Shown here piece after piece: positions 34,704-42,872 of a stretch of DNA of 64,000 bases. Source of the stretch: Solimonas sp040754295. Its GTDB lineage: Bacteria; Pseudomonadota; Gammaproteobacteria; Nevskiales; Nevskiaceae. The position numbers were made by a program, and so were the translations under genes. The notes under the pieces were generated by a model. It searched no databases. It was not told the origin of the DNA and saw only the letters and a list, made by a program, of their open reading frames with translations. Every line of letters begins with the position of its first letter. Within the stretch, counting starts at the first letter, position 1. The stretch covers positions 49,025 through 113,024 of the forward strand of contig JBFMCQ010000003.1 in assembly GCA_040754295.1 (NCBI GenBank), read 5' to 3'.

Positions 34704-35705
34704 ATGCCGCGCGGCCCGGGTATTTGGAGCTGCTATCGGCCGCCTTTTTCCAGGGCGAAGGAAGGGCAAGACAACGTTCTGCGAGCGCTCCGGAACTGGC
34801 ATCCATGGGATCCCATACTCGTCGCAACCCCCGCCGCTGATCGATATTTCCCCCCAATACTTATTCCAGGACTATTTGAGAAACTACACCGCAGGACGTT
34901 ACTTCAATATCGTCTCCTGCTGACATATTTGTTTCTGCTGTCCATCGGTACTGCTGTCGGCTACCTAAAAGGCGGGCCGGACATATTGGGAAGACTATCG
35001 GTATCCATTTTTTTGGGGATGATGTTTGTTTATGCTCAATACAAGCTCATCTTTGTAAACATCGACAGAGTGCGAGAGTGGTCAAGGTATGTGGTTTGGA
35101 TATACTTGCAAACGAAAGGCGCTACGCTCAGCGTCGCCATTCTAGGAATGCTCGCGGTTGGCGCCATGCAGATCGTGCTACAACAACGGGAGGGCGGATT
35201 CGAGTCGTTGGTCTATCGTTATGGGCTGGTATTTGAAAGTGCTGCGGATGAATGGTGGAGGTATCTGACGGGGCCATTCATTCATTCAAGTTTGGCCCAC
35301 TGGGTGAATAATGCAGTGGTACTTGTGGTCGCTGTGGGAATGGTTTCTAGAGTGATTAATGGATTGGCACTGTTAGCAGTGTTTCTGTTAGGCACGATCG
35401 TCCCCTGCGTAGGTATGGCTGCGTTGCCGTTCGAACTACACGATGAAGCATTCGTTGGTGTGTCGGGAGGGGTGATGGCGATTCTCGCGTGGGCCCCAGC
35501 CATCGCGTTTCGCTTCGAGGACAAGTTCCCTCCCTTCTTTGGCGTTATAACGATACTGTTTTCAGCCCTCATCGTTGCTTTATCCGCAGTGTTGAACGAG
35601 CGGTCAAGTGAAGCTGCTCACCTAGGAGGCGCATTGGTCGGATTTGTAAGCGGGCTTGCGGGTATTGGCCTGAGAGATGACGAGTGCCATGTACGTTCCG
35701 GATGA
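34704..35705 (+). CDS. Rhomboid-family intramembrane serine protease
   Basis: This 333-residue membrane protein keeps the rhomboid hallmarks: GPFIHSSLAHWVNNAVVLV (N-terminal motif near residue 190), the nucleophile Ser in GVSGG (S254) and the catalytic His in AAHLGG (H306). An extra N-terminal region of about 60 residues and two further helices precede the core. The ATG at 34704 is preferred; a TTG at 34614 would lie in a stem-loop. The gene is clearly richer in A and T than the surrounding chromosome, suggesting transfer. Substrates are unknown, but its place inside a peptide-export locus is notable. Confidence 0.85.
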   Translation: MPRGPGIWSCYRPPFSRAKEGQDNVLRALRNWHPWDPILVATPAADRYFPPILIPGLFEKLHRRTLLQYRLLLTYLFLLSIGTAVGYLKGGPDILGRLSVSIFLGMMFVYAQYKLIFVNIDRVREWSRYVVWIYLQTKGATLSVAILGMLAVGAMQIVLQQREGGFESLVYRYGLVFESAADEWWRYLTGPFIHSSLAHWVNNAVVLVVAVGMVSRVINGLALLAVFLLGTIVPCVGMAALPFELHDEAFVGVSGGVMAILAWAPAIAFRFEDKFPPFFGVITILFSALIVALSAVLNERSSEAAHLGGALVGFVSGLAGIGLRDDECHVRSG

Positions 35706-35875
35706 GCGGGTACGCACGTAAAGTCGTGGGGTCGAACGGCTGGAGCGAGTTCGCCTAGCTCGGGCAGGTGGATCCATCTGCGCCGGTGCATACGCAGCAT
35801 CTTGGAGATGGCAGGAGGGAACAACTGCGTCGCATAACCCGCGAAATTCGATCGCGCTACCAGGACTGCAACAAA

Positions 35876-36566
35876 ATGAAGAGTCCAGATACTGAGCAAG
35901 CACAGAACTGGGAGAGATTTAGAAAAGCCGGAAAAGCCTTCGTAGTCACCGCCCTGACCGCCTATTTCTTTGTCGTGTTCAGCCTGATCTACGGCGCGTT
36001 TCTATTGGCACAAGGCATCCTTCTGCGCCTGGAGTTTGAAACGTTGTCGGTTCTGGTGTCGAGCACGTTCCTCCTTTCCCTCATGGCGGCTCTGTTCGTA
36101 TGGAACGCTCGGCGTGACTTTTGAAGAGGTGCGGAATGGGGAGTACTGGCGTCTGCTGCTTGGGCCCTTCCTCCATGGCTCTATTGCCCACTGGGCCGGC
36201 AATCTCGCACTATTGATCTTGGTCGGCTCTGTGGCGGGTGCCATTTCGAGGCCGGCGGCTGTGGCTGTTTTTCTGGCGGGCACGTCGCTCAGCGCCGCTG
36301 CGGCAACTGTTCTGAGTTACGGTCAATTCGACAGTTATGTCGGCGTTTCGGGCGGCATCAACGCACTGTTCGGGTGGTGTGCCGGCTTGAGTGCCAGGCA
36401 ACCGGCTTGGTTTCCGAAGGGGTTTCTGGTCACGGCAGTGGCATTTGCGTTCCTGAACATTGGCATCGCCAGCGCTCTCAGTGACAGCGCCAGCTGGGTC
36501 GGTCATGTTGCTGGCTTTGCGGTCGGTCTGTGTCTGGGTCTGCTGTTCAAAGTTCGCTTAACGTAG
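35876..36566 (+). pseudogene. Second rhomboid-family protease gene, frameshifted
   Basis: The first part (from the ATG at 35876, MKSPDTEQAQ) encodes a cytoplasmic start and two helices and ends at a TGA at 36122-36124. The continuation is open in another frame and carries WRLLLGPFLHGSIAHWAGNLA, the nucleophile motif YVGVSGGINALFGW and the His helix WVGHVAGFAVGL. The two join across ACTTTTGAAGAG near 36,117-36,128, where one base lost or gained in the T run would restore one frame. It may be a pseudogene, a sequencing error or, less likely, a programmed frameshift. It is a paralogue of the rhomboid just upstream. Confidence 0.75.
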
Positions 36567-36587
36567 TGACGCCAATGACCGCAAAAT

Positions 36588-36644
36588 GGCAGCCGAGTGC
36601 GGGAGTGTCGCCTTCCGGTAGGACTTCGGCACGGCTTGCATGAG
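36588..36644 (+). repeat. Imperfect direct repeat, copy 1
   Basis: This copy begins GGCAGCCGAGTG and ends GGCTTGCATGAG. It matches 37268-37316 except for an 8-bp insertion and a few substitutions. It lies between the frameshifted rhomboid and the DUF3267 gene. Confidence 0.8.
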
Positions 36645-36678
36645 ACCCTCTATGCGTCGCAAGACCCGGACGGCAACG

Positions 36679-37293
36679 ATGTTTTTGAACTACGGACCAC
36701 TACCAGAGTCATTGAAATTATCAGGCGAGGACGCTTCCGGCTGGCGCCATATGAAAGAGCCAAAGCCAGACGGCTTCGCGCTATATTCGGCTGCCGTCTC
36801 AGCTGCATTGGCTGTCTTGTGGTGGACATGTTGGAGTGCGTTAGTTCCAGAACTGAAAATTCGAACAGAATTGACCTCCCTTTTCTTTTCGTGGACGTTT
36901 GCCGCCACCGTCGTCGCAGTTATTGTTGTCCATGAAGTCATTCATCTCGTCTTTCACCCGCACTTTGGTGCGAGCAAGCAATCAGTCGTGGGGTTTTGGC
37001 CCAAACATCTTCTATTCTATGCTCAGTACTTTGGTGTAATGAGCCGCAATCGGTACGTCGCTATTCTGCTGGCGCCCTTTGCCCTGCTCAGTGTGATGCC
37101 GCTCCTAGCACACTTCGTGATTCCCATGAATGCGCACGTCGCGATAATTTCCTTCGTCAATGCATTGTTTGCTGCTGGCGATATTCTAGGTGCCTGCATC
37201 CTGATACTTCGAGTGCCACCGGAAGCGGATGTCGTACACAGCGGTTGGCATACATTGTGGCGGACACGGCAGCCGAGTGTCGCCCTCCGGTAG
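36679..37293 (+). CDS. DUF3267-type putative membrane zincin
   Basis: This 204-residue protein has about five hydrophobic helices. The motif VVHEVIHLVFHPHFG (about residues 79-93) supplies an HExxH zinc-binding pair, and a later GD in FAAGDILGAC could give a third ligand, as in DUF3267 putative peptidases. The start could be the ATG at 36679 or one at 36640. Codon use is AT-rich compared with the chromosome. It is framed by two direct repeats, the second of which contains its stop codon. Together with the rhomboids it gives the island two classes of membrane protease. Confidence 0.7.
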   Translation: MFLNYGPLPESLKLSGEDASGWRHMKEPKPDGFALYSAAVSAALAVLWWTCWSALVPELKIRTELTSLFFSWTFAATVVAVIVVHEVIHLVFHPHFGASKQSVVGFWPKHLLFYAQYFGVMSRNRYVAILLAPFALLSVMPLLAHFVIPMNAHVAIISFVNALFAAGDILGACILILRVPPEADVVHSGWHTLWRTRQPSVALR

Positions 37294-37316
37294 GGCTTCG
37301 GCCCGGCTTGCATGAG
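37268..37316 (+). repeat. Imperfect direct repeat, copy 2
   Basis: This copy lacks the 8-bp insertion CGGGAGTG of copy 1 and otherwise differs at about four positions. It covers the end of the DUF3267 gene and stops 26 bp before the C39-exporter start. Confidence 0.8.
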
Positions 37317-37341
37317 CCGCGGCGACTACAGGGACCAGATG

Positions 37342-38160
37342 ATGTCAACGGACATGATCAGCCTCCGCCTTTTGGGCAGCGCCGGCGTGCGAGTGATTCT
37401 GCAAGCGGAGGCCGCGGAATGCGGGCTCGCCTGCTTGGCGATGGTTGCGGGCTATCATGGCCACGGAACGCATGTGTCTGCTCTGCGGGAACGCTGGCGC
37501 GTGTCGCTCAAGGGTGTGAGCTTGGCGCAGCTGATGCGAATGTCGCAGGAGCTTCATCTGACCCCTCGCGCACTGCGGCTGCCACTGGAGCAGCTCGGTG
37601 CGCTGCGCCGACCCGCGATTCTGCATTGGGACCTCGATCATTTCGTCGTCCTCGAGCGGGTCAAGGGGGATGACGTGTGGATCGTCGACCCGGCCGTCGG
37701 CAGGCGACGGCTCAAACGTTCTGACGTCTCCCGGCATTTCACCGGCGTGGCCCTGGAACTGGTGCCGACACCCGAGTTTCAGCGGCGAGAGGAGCCGCCA
37801 CCTCTTCAGCTGAAGAGCTTTTTTCGCGGTGTGCGCGGCCTTGCCGGCGCGCTGGCGCGCGTGCTGGCGCTTTCGCTCGCCCTGCAGGTGTTCCTCCTGG
37901 TGGCGCCGTTCTTCAGCCAGATCGTCGTCGATGACATCGTGATCTCGTCCGACCGGGATCTGCTGACGGTGCTCGGCATCGGATTCCTGTTGCTCGTGGT
38001 GATTCAATCCAGCGTGCAGGCTTTACGAGCATGGCTGGTCGTGACACTGGGCGCCAGCCTGCAATTCGGCTGGGTGACCCGATTGTTCCATCACCTGATC
38101 CGCTTGCCGCTTGACTATTTCGAGAAGCGGCACATGGGGGACATCGAGTTTTCGGCGGGG
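37342..38160 (+). pseudogene. C39-peptidase ABC exporter, truncated before its ATPase domain
   Basis: The gene starts at the ATG behind AGGGA. The C39 peptidase domain looks intact: catalytic Cys in AECGLACLAMVAGYHGHG (C27), His in LHWDLDHFVVLERV-like context (H100) and DPAVG. It is followed by the first transmembrane helices (about 165-250). After HMGDIEF the family resemblance ends, so the rest of the membrane domain and the whole nucleotide-binding domain (roughly 400 residues) are missing. Such proteins cleave double-glycine leader peptides and export bacteriocins. This copy cannot export. Confidence 0.85.
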
Positions 38161-38304
38161 CTCGGACGTCAAGGCATGGATCGCGGCCAATCGTCCGGAC
38201 TTGGCATGCGCAAGACCGACGAACACGCCGATGATCTATCGGGCGCGCCGCGCGCAGATGCCGTCGGCGTCATCTCGAAGACGTCGAAGTCGACCGCGCG
38301 CGCC
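38161..38304. other. Right junction of the island
   Basis: These 144 bp lie between the broken exporter and the convergent sat stop codon. The forward frame DVKAWIAANRPDLACARPTNT resembles real protein, but I do not recognise a family. No inverted repeats or transposase motifs are visible. Confidence 0.4.
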
Positions 38305-39492
38305 TCAGCCGCCGATCGACTGGTAGTAGTCCATCAGCACCTTGGCGACTTCCGGCCGCGAGAACTCGGGCGGCGGCGCAATGCCCTTGCCGAGCATCTC
38401 GCGCACCTTGGTGCCGGAGAGGGTGATGAAGTCCTCGGGGCTGTGATCCGGCGCCTCGCGCATCATCACGACGCGGTCGAGCTTCTTCGAGTACGCGGTG
38501 TTGTCGGCGCGGAAGATCTGGATCTTCAGCGCGCCTTCCGGCACGGCGGTGTCGAAGATCGTCTGCGCGTCGAACGGGCCGTAGTAGCTGCCGACACCGG
38601 CGTGGTCGCGGCCGACGATCAGATAGTCGCAGCCCATGTTCTGGCGGAAGACCGCGTGCAGGACGGCTTCGCGCGGGCCGGCGTAGAGCATGTCGAAGCC
38701 GTAGCCGGTGATCATCACCGTGTTCGGCGGGAAGTACTTGTCCACCATCACGCGGATGCAGGCGTCGCGCACCGGTGCGGGAATGTCGCCTTCCTTGAGC
38801 TTGCCGAGCAGCATGTGGATCACGAGGCCGTCCGCGCCGAGGCGCTCCTGCGCCATGCGGCACAGCTCCTCGTGCGCGCGGTGCATCGGGTTGCGCGTCT
38901 GGAACGCGACGACGCGCTTCCAGCCGCGGGCCGCGATGTCCTCGCGGATCTGCACGGCGGTGCGGAAGGTTTCCGGAAACTCGGCGGCGAAATAGCTGTA
39001 CGACAGCACCTCAATCGGACCGGAGAGCAGCGTGTTGCCTAGGCTCGTGAAGGTCGCGACGCCGGGGTGCTTCGGATCCAGCGTGCCGAAGATCTTCTCG
39101 GCCATGAAGCGGATCTGCTCGTCGCTGACCGCCTCGACGGTCTCGACGTTCATCACCGCGAGCACCGGATTGCCGTCGACGTTGGGGTCGCGCAGCGCGA
39201 TGCGCTGGCCGGGCCTGATCCCGGTTTCCCGGGTCAGGTTGACGATCGGCACCGGCCAGAACAGGCCGGCGGTCGTCTGCAGCTTCTCGGCGACCGAGAG
39301 CGCATCGGCGAGCGTCATGTAGCCGGTGAGCGGGTTGAAATAGCCGGCGCCGAGCATCACGGCATTGGCCGCCGCTGCGGAATTGAGCAGCAGGCTCGGC
39401 AGCGTGGCCGCTTCCTTCTCCAGGGCGGCGCGCTCCGCGGCGTCGGCGACGTACAGCGGGTTCAGGGCGGTGGAGCCGTGGGGCTGAATCAT
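38305..39492 (-). CDS. sat: Sulfate adenylyltransferase (ATP sulfurylase)
   Basis: This 395-residue enzyme makes APS from sulfate and ATP. It is the single-chain Sat type, not the CysDN heterodimer. The nucleotide motifs QTRNPMHRAHE (about 192-202) and the GRDHAGVGSYYGPFDAQ block (about 284-300) are conserved. A GAGG ribosome binding site lies 6 nt before the ATG. cysC lies 32 bp upstream on the same strand, forming a sulfate-activation operon; the truncated exporter meets it tail to tail. Confidence 0.95.
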   Translation of the reverse strand: MIQPHGSTALNPLYVADAAERAALEKEAATLPSLLLNSAAAANAVMLGAGYFNPLTGYMTLADALSVAEKLQTTAGLFWPVPIVNLTRETGIRPGQRIALRDPNVDGNPVLAVMNVETVEAVSDEQIRFMAEKIFGTLDPKHPGVATFTSLGNTLLSGPIEVLSYSYFAAEFPETFRTAVQIREDIAARGWKRVVAFQTRNPMHRAHEELCRMAQERLGADGLVIHMLLGKLKEGDIPAPVRDACIRVMVDKYFPPNTVMITGYGFDMLYAGPREAVLHAVFRQNMGCDYLIVGRDHAGVGSYYGPFDAQTIFDTAVPEGALKIQIFRADNTAYSKKLDRVVMMREAPDHSPEDFITLSGTKVREMLGKGIAPPPEFSRPEVAKVLMDYYQSIGG

Positions 39493-39524
39493 GAAAACCT
39501 CGAAATCGCGAAATGGGGGTTGCG

Positions 39525-40139
39525 TCAGCTGATGACGCCCTTGGCCTTGAGCAGCTCGAGCACTGCCTTGACTTCGTCCTCGAGGCTCATCTTGTGGCTT
39601 TCGAGCACCAGCTCCGGCTTCTCGGGCGCCTCGTAGGGATCGTCGATGCCGGTCATGTTCTTCAGCTGGCCGGCGCGCGCCTTCTTGTACAGGCCTTTCG
39701 GGTCGCGCTTCTCGGCTTCTGCGAGCGGCACGTCGACGAAGATCTCGACGAAGACCATGCCGGCGTCCTCGTGGAGCTTGCGCACCAGGTCGCGGTCGGC
39801 GCGGTACGGCGAGACGAAGCTCGACAGCGCAATCACCCCGGCGTCGACGAAGAGCTTGGCGACTTCGCCGATGCGGCGGATGTTCTCGGCGCGATCCTCG
39901 GCGGAAAAGCCGAGATTCTTGTTGATGCCCATGCGCACGTTGTCGCCGTCGAGGCGATAGGACAGGCGGCCCATCTCGTAGAGCGCCGATTCCAGCGCCA
40001 CGGCCACCGTGCTCTTGCCGCTGCCGGACAGGCCGGTGAACCAGACCGTCGCACCCTGGCCGCCGAGGAGACGGGCGCGATCCTCGCGGGTGATGTTGCC
40101 GTGGTGCCAGTGAACGTTGGTCGCTTTCTGTTCCGTCAT
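39525..40139 (-). CDS. cysC: Adenylyl-sulfate kinase
   Basis: This 204-residue kinase phosphorylates APS to PAPS. It has Walker A GLSGSGKST (about 36-44), RLDGDNVRMGINKNLGFS (about 62-79) and SFVSPYRADRDLVR (about 106). The start is the ATG at 40139. It is the first gene of the cysC-sat pair and is divergent from a LysR regulator. Its product PAPS is needed if sulfate is reduced via PAPS or used for sulfation; the cysH in this window looks like the APS-reducing type, so PAPS may serve another use. Confidence 0.95.
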   Translation of the reverse strand: MTEQKATNVHWHHGNITREDRARLLGGQGATVWFTGLSGSGKSTVAVALESALYEMGRLSYRLDGDNVRMGINKNLGFSAEDRAENIRRIGEVAKLFVDAGVIALSSFVSPYRADRDLVRKLHEDAGMVFVEIFVDVPLAEAEKRDPKGLYKKARAGQLKNMTGIDDPYEAPEKPELVLESHKMSLEDEVKAVLELLKAKGVIS

Positions 40140-40220
40140 GATCGTTGCGCTCGATGCACGCGGCCGGGGTGGCCGCGAAGAGGGGTGCACAGGGTACGCA
40201 AGAGCGCGGCATAAGAAAAC

Positions 40221-40255
40221 TGCAATATATTCATGGCTGGCATGTATTAAATGCA
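40221..40255. promoter_or_regulatory. 35-bp imperfect palindrome between cysC and lysR
   Basis: TGCAATATATTCATG (40221-40235) and CATGTATTAAATGCA (40241-40255) are inverted copies matching at 11 of 15 positions around GCTGG. The block is AT-rich in a GC-rich genome and lies 13 bp before the LysR start and 82 bp before cysC. That is the right place for a LysR-type operator controlling both directions. Confidence 0.55.
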
Positions 40256-40267
40256 TAGGCCGGCGTC

Positions 40268-41176
40268 TTGAACCTCAACCATCTCTCGATCTTCCAGGCC
40301 GTTGCGGCGAGCGGCAGCATCAGCGCCGGTGCCCGGCACCTGCACATCAGCCAGTCCGCGGTCTCGAAGCAGCTCGGCGAGTTCGAGCACGCGCTCGGTG
40401 TCGTGCTGTTCGACCGGCTGCCGCGCGGCGTGCGTTTGACCGAGGCCGGGCGCCTGTTGCAGGGCTACGCCAACCGCCTGATCGCGACCGAGTCGGAAGC
40501 CGAGGCGGCGATTCGCGACCTCAAGATGGGCGTCCGCGGCCGGCTGCGAATCGGCGCCAGCCGCACCGCCGGCGCCTATCTGCTGCCGCCGCTGCTCGCC
40601 GGCTTCGCCCGGCGCTTTCCGGGCGTGGAGATCTTTCTCGACGTGGAGAATACGGCGACGATCGAGAGCAAGCTGATCGCCAGCGAGATCGACATCGGCT
40701 TCGCCGAGGGCATCGTCGGCAGCGAGCTGCTCGAGTACCGCGTATTCGCCAGCGACGAGCTCGTGCTGATCGCCGCGCCGGACCATCCGATCACGCGCGA
40801 ACAGCCGGCGCCGCTGTCGTCGATCGTCCAGCACCCGGTGCTGATGCACGAGGTCGGCTCCGGCACGCGCGCGATCACCGAGCGCGCGTTCTCGGCCAAG
40901 AAGCTGGCGCTGCGCCCGTCGATGACGCTGGCAAGCACCGAGGCGATCAAGCACGCGGTCGCGACCGGCGTCGGTGTCGCCATCCTCTCGGCGTTCGCCG
41001 TACGCACCGAGCTCGCGGCCAAGACCCTCGCCGTGGTGCCGATGAAGGGCCTGCGCATTCGCCGCCCGCTGTACCGCGTGCAACGCAGAGGCACCTGGGT
41101 CAGCCCGCCGCTGGAAGCCTTCGTCGGCATGCTGCCGCCGACGCGCAAGCGCGAGTCCGAGAGAGGGCTGGGTTGA
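40268..41176 (+). CDS. LysR-family transcriptional regulator
   Basis: This 302-residue regulator starts with a TTG. The winged HTH occupies residues about 3-62 (SISAGARHLHISQSAVSKQL), and the effector domain about 92-295 has RLRIGASRTAGAYLLPPLL. Overall pattern is closer to CbbR-like regulators than to CysB. It is divergent from cysC-sat and probably controls them together with itself through the palindrome between the genes. The ligand is unknown; a sulfur metabolite is a guess from context. Confidence 0.9.
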   Translation: MNLNHLSIFQAVAASGSISAGARHLHISQSAVSKQLGEFEHALGVVLFDRLPRGVRLTEAGRLLQGYANRLIATESEAEAAIRDLKMGVRGRLRIGASRTAGAYLLPPLLAGFARRFPGVEIFLDVENTATIESKLIASEIDIGFAEGIVGSELLEYRVFASDELVLIAAPDHPITREQPAPLSSIVQHPVLMHEVGSGTRAITERAFSAKKLALRPSMTLASTEAIKHAVATGVGVAILSAFAVRTELAAKTLAVVPMKGLRIRRPLYRVQRRGTWVSPPLEAFVGMLPPTRKRESERGLG

Positions 41177-41211
41177 TCGCGGGATCTCGACGGCCGCGAA
41201 CCGGGCGGCGC

Positions 41212-41240
41212 TTGCATGGCAAGGCTGCCGAAGTCATACT
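41212..41240 (+). promoter_or_regulatory. Sigma-70 promoter of tRNA-Val
   Basis: TTGCAT (41212-41217) and CATACT (41235-41240) are separated by exactly 17 bp and end 21 bp before the tRNA. A GC-rich CGCGCCC follows the -10, like the discriminator of stringently controlled stable-RNA promoters. Confidence 0.7.
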
Positions 41241-41261
41241 TCGCGCCCTTCAGAAGACCCT

Positions 41262-41338
41262 AGGCGCGTAGCTCAGCTGGTTAGAGCACCACCTTGACAT
41301 GGTGGGGGTCGTTGGTTCGAGTCCAATCGCGCCTACCA
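41262..41338 (+). tRNA. tRNA-Val (GAC anticodon)
   Basis: The 77-nt sequence folds into the full cloverleaf: acceptor AGGCGCG/CGCGCCT, D arm with AGCTGGTTAG, anticodon stem CCACC/GGTGG around TTGACAT giving anticodon GAC, and T arm with TTCGAGT. The 3' CCA is encoded. It has its own promoter and terminator. No integrase lies beside it. Confidence 0.97.
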
Positions 41339-41347
41339 ACTCATTCG

Positions 41348-41374
41348 AAAAGCCCCGTAACGTCGGGGCTTTTT
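41348..41374 (+). terminator. Intrinsic terminator after tRNA-Val
   Basis: AAAAGCCCCG and CGGGGCTTTT form a GC stem around TAACGT with a T run behind it. It also lies at the 3' end of nhaD on the other strand, where the symmetric A/T flanks could let it work in both directions. Confidence 0.9.
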
Positions 41375-41400
41375 CGTGAGCGGGCCCCCTGCACGCGGTC

Positions 41401-42843
41401 TCAGGGCGTCAACGCGGGCGCGGCGGCCTGGAACATGGCCGCATTGAGCCAGAAGTGCATGGCGATGCTCGCGGCGTAGCCGAGCGCGATGGCCCAGGTC
41501 CAGCGCAGGTGCGCGAAGAAGGTGTAGACGCCGTGCGCCTGACCCATCACGGCGACGCCGGCGGCGGAGCCGATCGACAGCAGCGAGCCGCCGACGCCGG
41601 CGGTCAACGTCACCAGCAGCCAGTGGCCGTCGCTCATCGCGGGATTCATCGTCAGCACCGCGTACATGACCGGGATGTTGTCGATCACCGCCGAGGCAAT
41701 GCCGACGAGGATGTTGGCGACGACCGGACCCAGGCCCTGGTACATGAACGAAGAGCCGACCGCGAGATAGCCGAGCGTGCCCAGGCCGCCGACGCACATG
41801 ATGATGCCGTAGAAGAACAGCAGCGTGTCCCACTCCGCACGCGCCACCTGCTCGAACACATCGAGCGGGCGGCCGCCGCGCCCGGTGTCCGACTCGATGC
41901 CGCCATGGACCATCAGGGTGCCTTCCACACGCTCGCTGGCGCGGTTCAGCCACCAGCTGTATAGCTTGAGCGCGCCCAGTCCACCCATCATGCCGAGCAC
42001 CGGCGGCAGGTGCAGCGCGCTGTGCAGCACCACGGTCAGTGCGATCGTGGCGATGAACATGGCGATGATGACGAAGCCGCCGCGGCGGACCGTGACCCGC
42101 TCGCTGTCGGTACCGGGCCGTCCGGGGGGAACCGCGAAGGACATGATCGCCGCCGGCACGAGCCAGTTGACCATCGACGGCAGCAGCAGCGCGAGAAACT
42201 CCACGGCCTCGAGCTTGCCCTTCTGCCAGACCATCAGCGTCGTGATGTCGCCGAACGGGCTCCACGCGCCGCCGGCGTTCGCCGCGACGACGATGCTGAT
42301 AGAGGCGACGATGATGAAGCGCGGATGGCCGCGGCCCACGGCGAGCGCCACGGACACCATGACCAGTGCGGTGGTCATGTTGTCTGCGATCGGCGAGATG
42401 AAGAACGCGAGAATGCCGGTGAGCCAGTAGACGGCCCGCAGCGAGAACCCCCGCGACAGCAGCCAGGCGCGCAGCGCATCGAACACGCCGCGCTCCTCCA
42501 GCGTGTTGATGTAGGTCATCGCGACCAGCAGGAACAGGAACAGCTCGCCGTATTCGAGCAGGCTTTCGCGTACCGTCTCGCCGACGAAATGCGTGTCGCC
42601 GTGCGCGGCGTAGGCCCAGCCGATCAGCGTCCAGATCAGCCCGGCTGCCATCAGCACCGGGATCGACTTGCGCATTCCGCTCCACTCCTCGAGCACGACC
42701 AGCGCGTAGGCGGCGACGAACAACGCAAGGGAGGCATAGCCGACCCAGTGGCTGGTCAGGCTCAGTTCGGCGGCTCCGGTGGACGCGAACGCGGACGCAG
42801 GGGCGAGCAGAACCAGCACGGCTGGAACGAGCAGGGCGCGCAT
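41401..42843 (-). CDS. nhaD: Na+/H+ antiporter NhaD
   Basis: This 480-residue inner-membrane protein has a cleavable-looking first helix and about twelve further helices of the ion-transporter superfamily. Typical NhaD blocks are LEEWSGMRKSIPVL (about 51), the paired FFISPIADNMTTALVMVS (about 147) and IVVAANAGGAWSPFGDITT (about 185). A C-terminal block has ASAVIDNIPVMYAVL. It exports sodium for proton at alkaline pH or high salt. A strong promoter with an Anr/FNR box at about -41.5 precedes it. Confidence 0.95.
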   Translation of the reverse strand: MRALLVPAVLVLLAPASAFASTGAAELSLTSHWVGYASLALFVAAYALVVLEEWSGMRKSIPVLMAAGLIWTLIGWAYAAHGDTHFVGETVRESLLEYGELFLFLLVAMTYINTLEERGVFDALRAWLLSRGFSLRAVYWLTGILAFFISPIADNMTTALVMVSVALAVGRGHPRFIIVASISIVVAANAGGAWSPFGDITTLMVWQKGKLEAVEFLALLLPSMVNWLVPAAIMSFAVPPGRPGTDSERVTVRRGGFVIIAMFIATIALTVVLHSALHLPPVLGMMGGLGALKLYSWWLNRASERVEGTLMVHGGIESDTGRGGRPLDVFEQVARAEWDTLLFFYGIIMCVGGLGTLGYLAVGSSFMYQGLGPVVANILVGIASAVIDNIPVMYAVLTMNPAMSDGHWLLVTLTAGVGGSLLSIGSAAGVAVMGQAHGVYTFFAHLRWTWAIALGYAASIAMHFWLNAAMFQAAAPALTP

Positions 42844-42872
42844 AAGGGGTCTCGGGTGAACGGCGGCGCGCG

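Noticed and set aside
38161..39042. Continuation of the exporter frame into sat antisense
   Set aside because: The exporter frame stays open to 39042, but everything beyond about 38,160 is unlike ABC exporters and overlaps sat. I cut the pseudogene at the end of similarity.
41262..41374. tRNA-Val as an integration site for a mobile element
   Set aside because: No integrase, no repeated tRNA 3' end and ordinary chromosomal genes on both sides.
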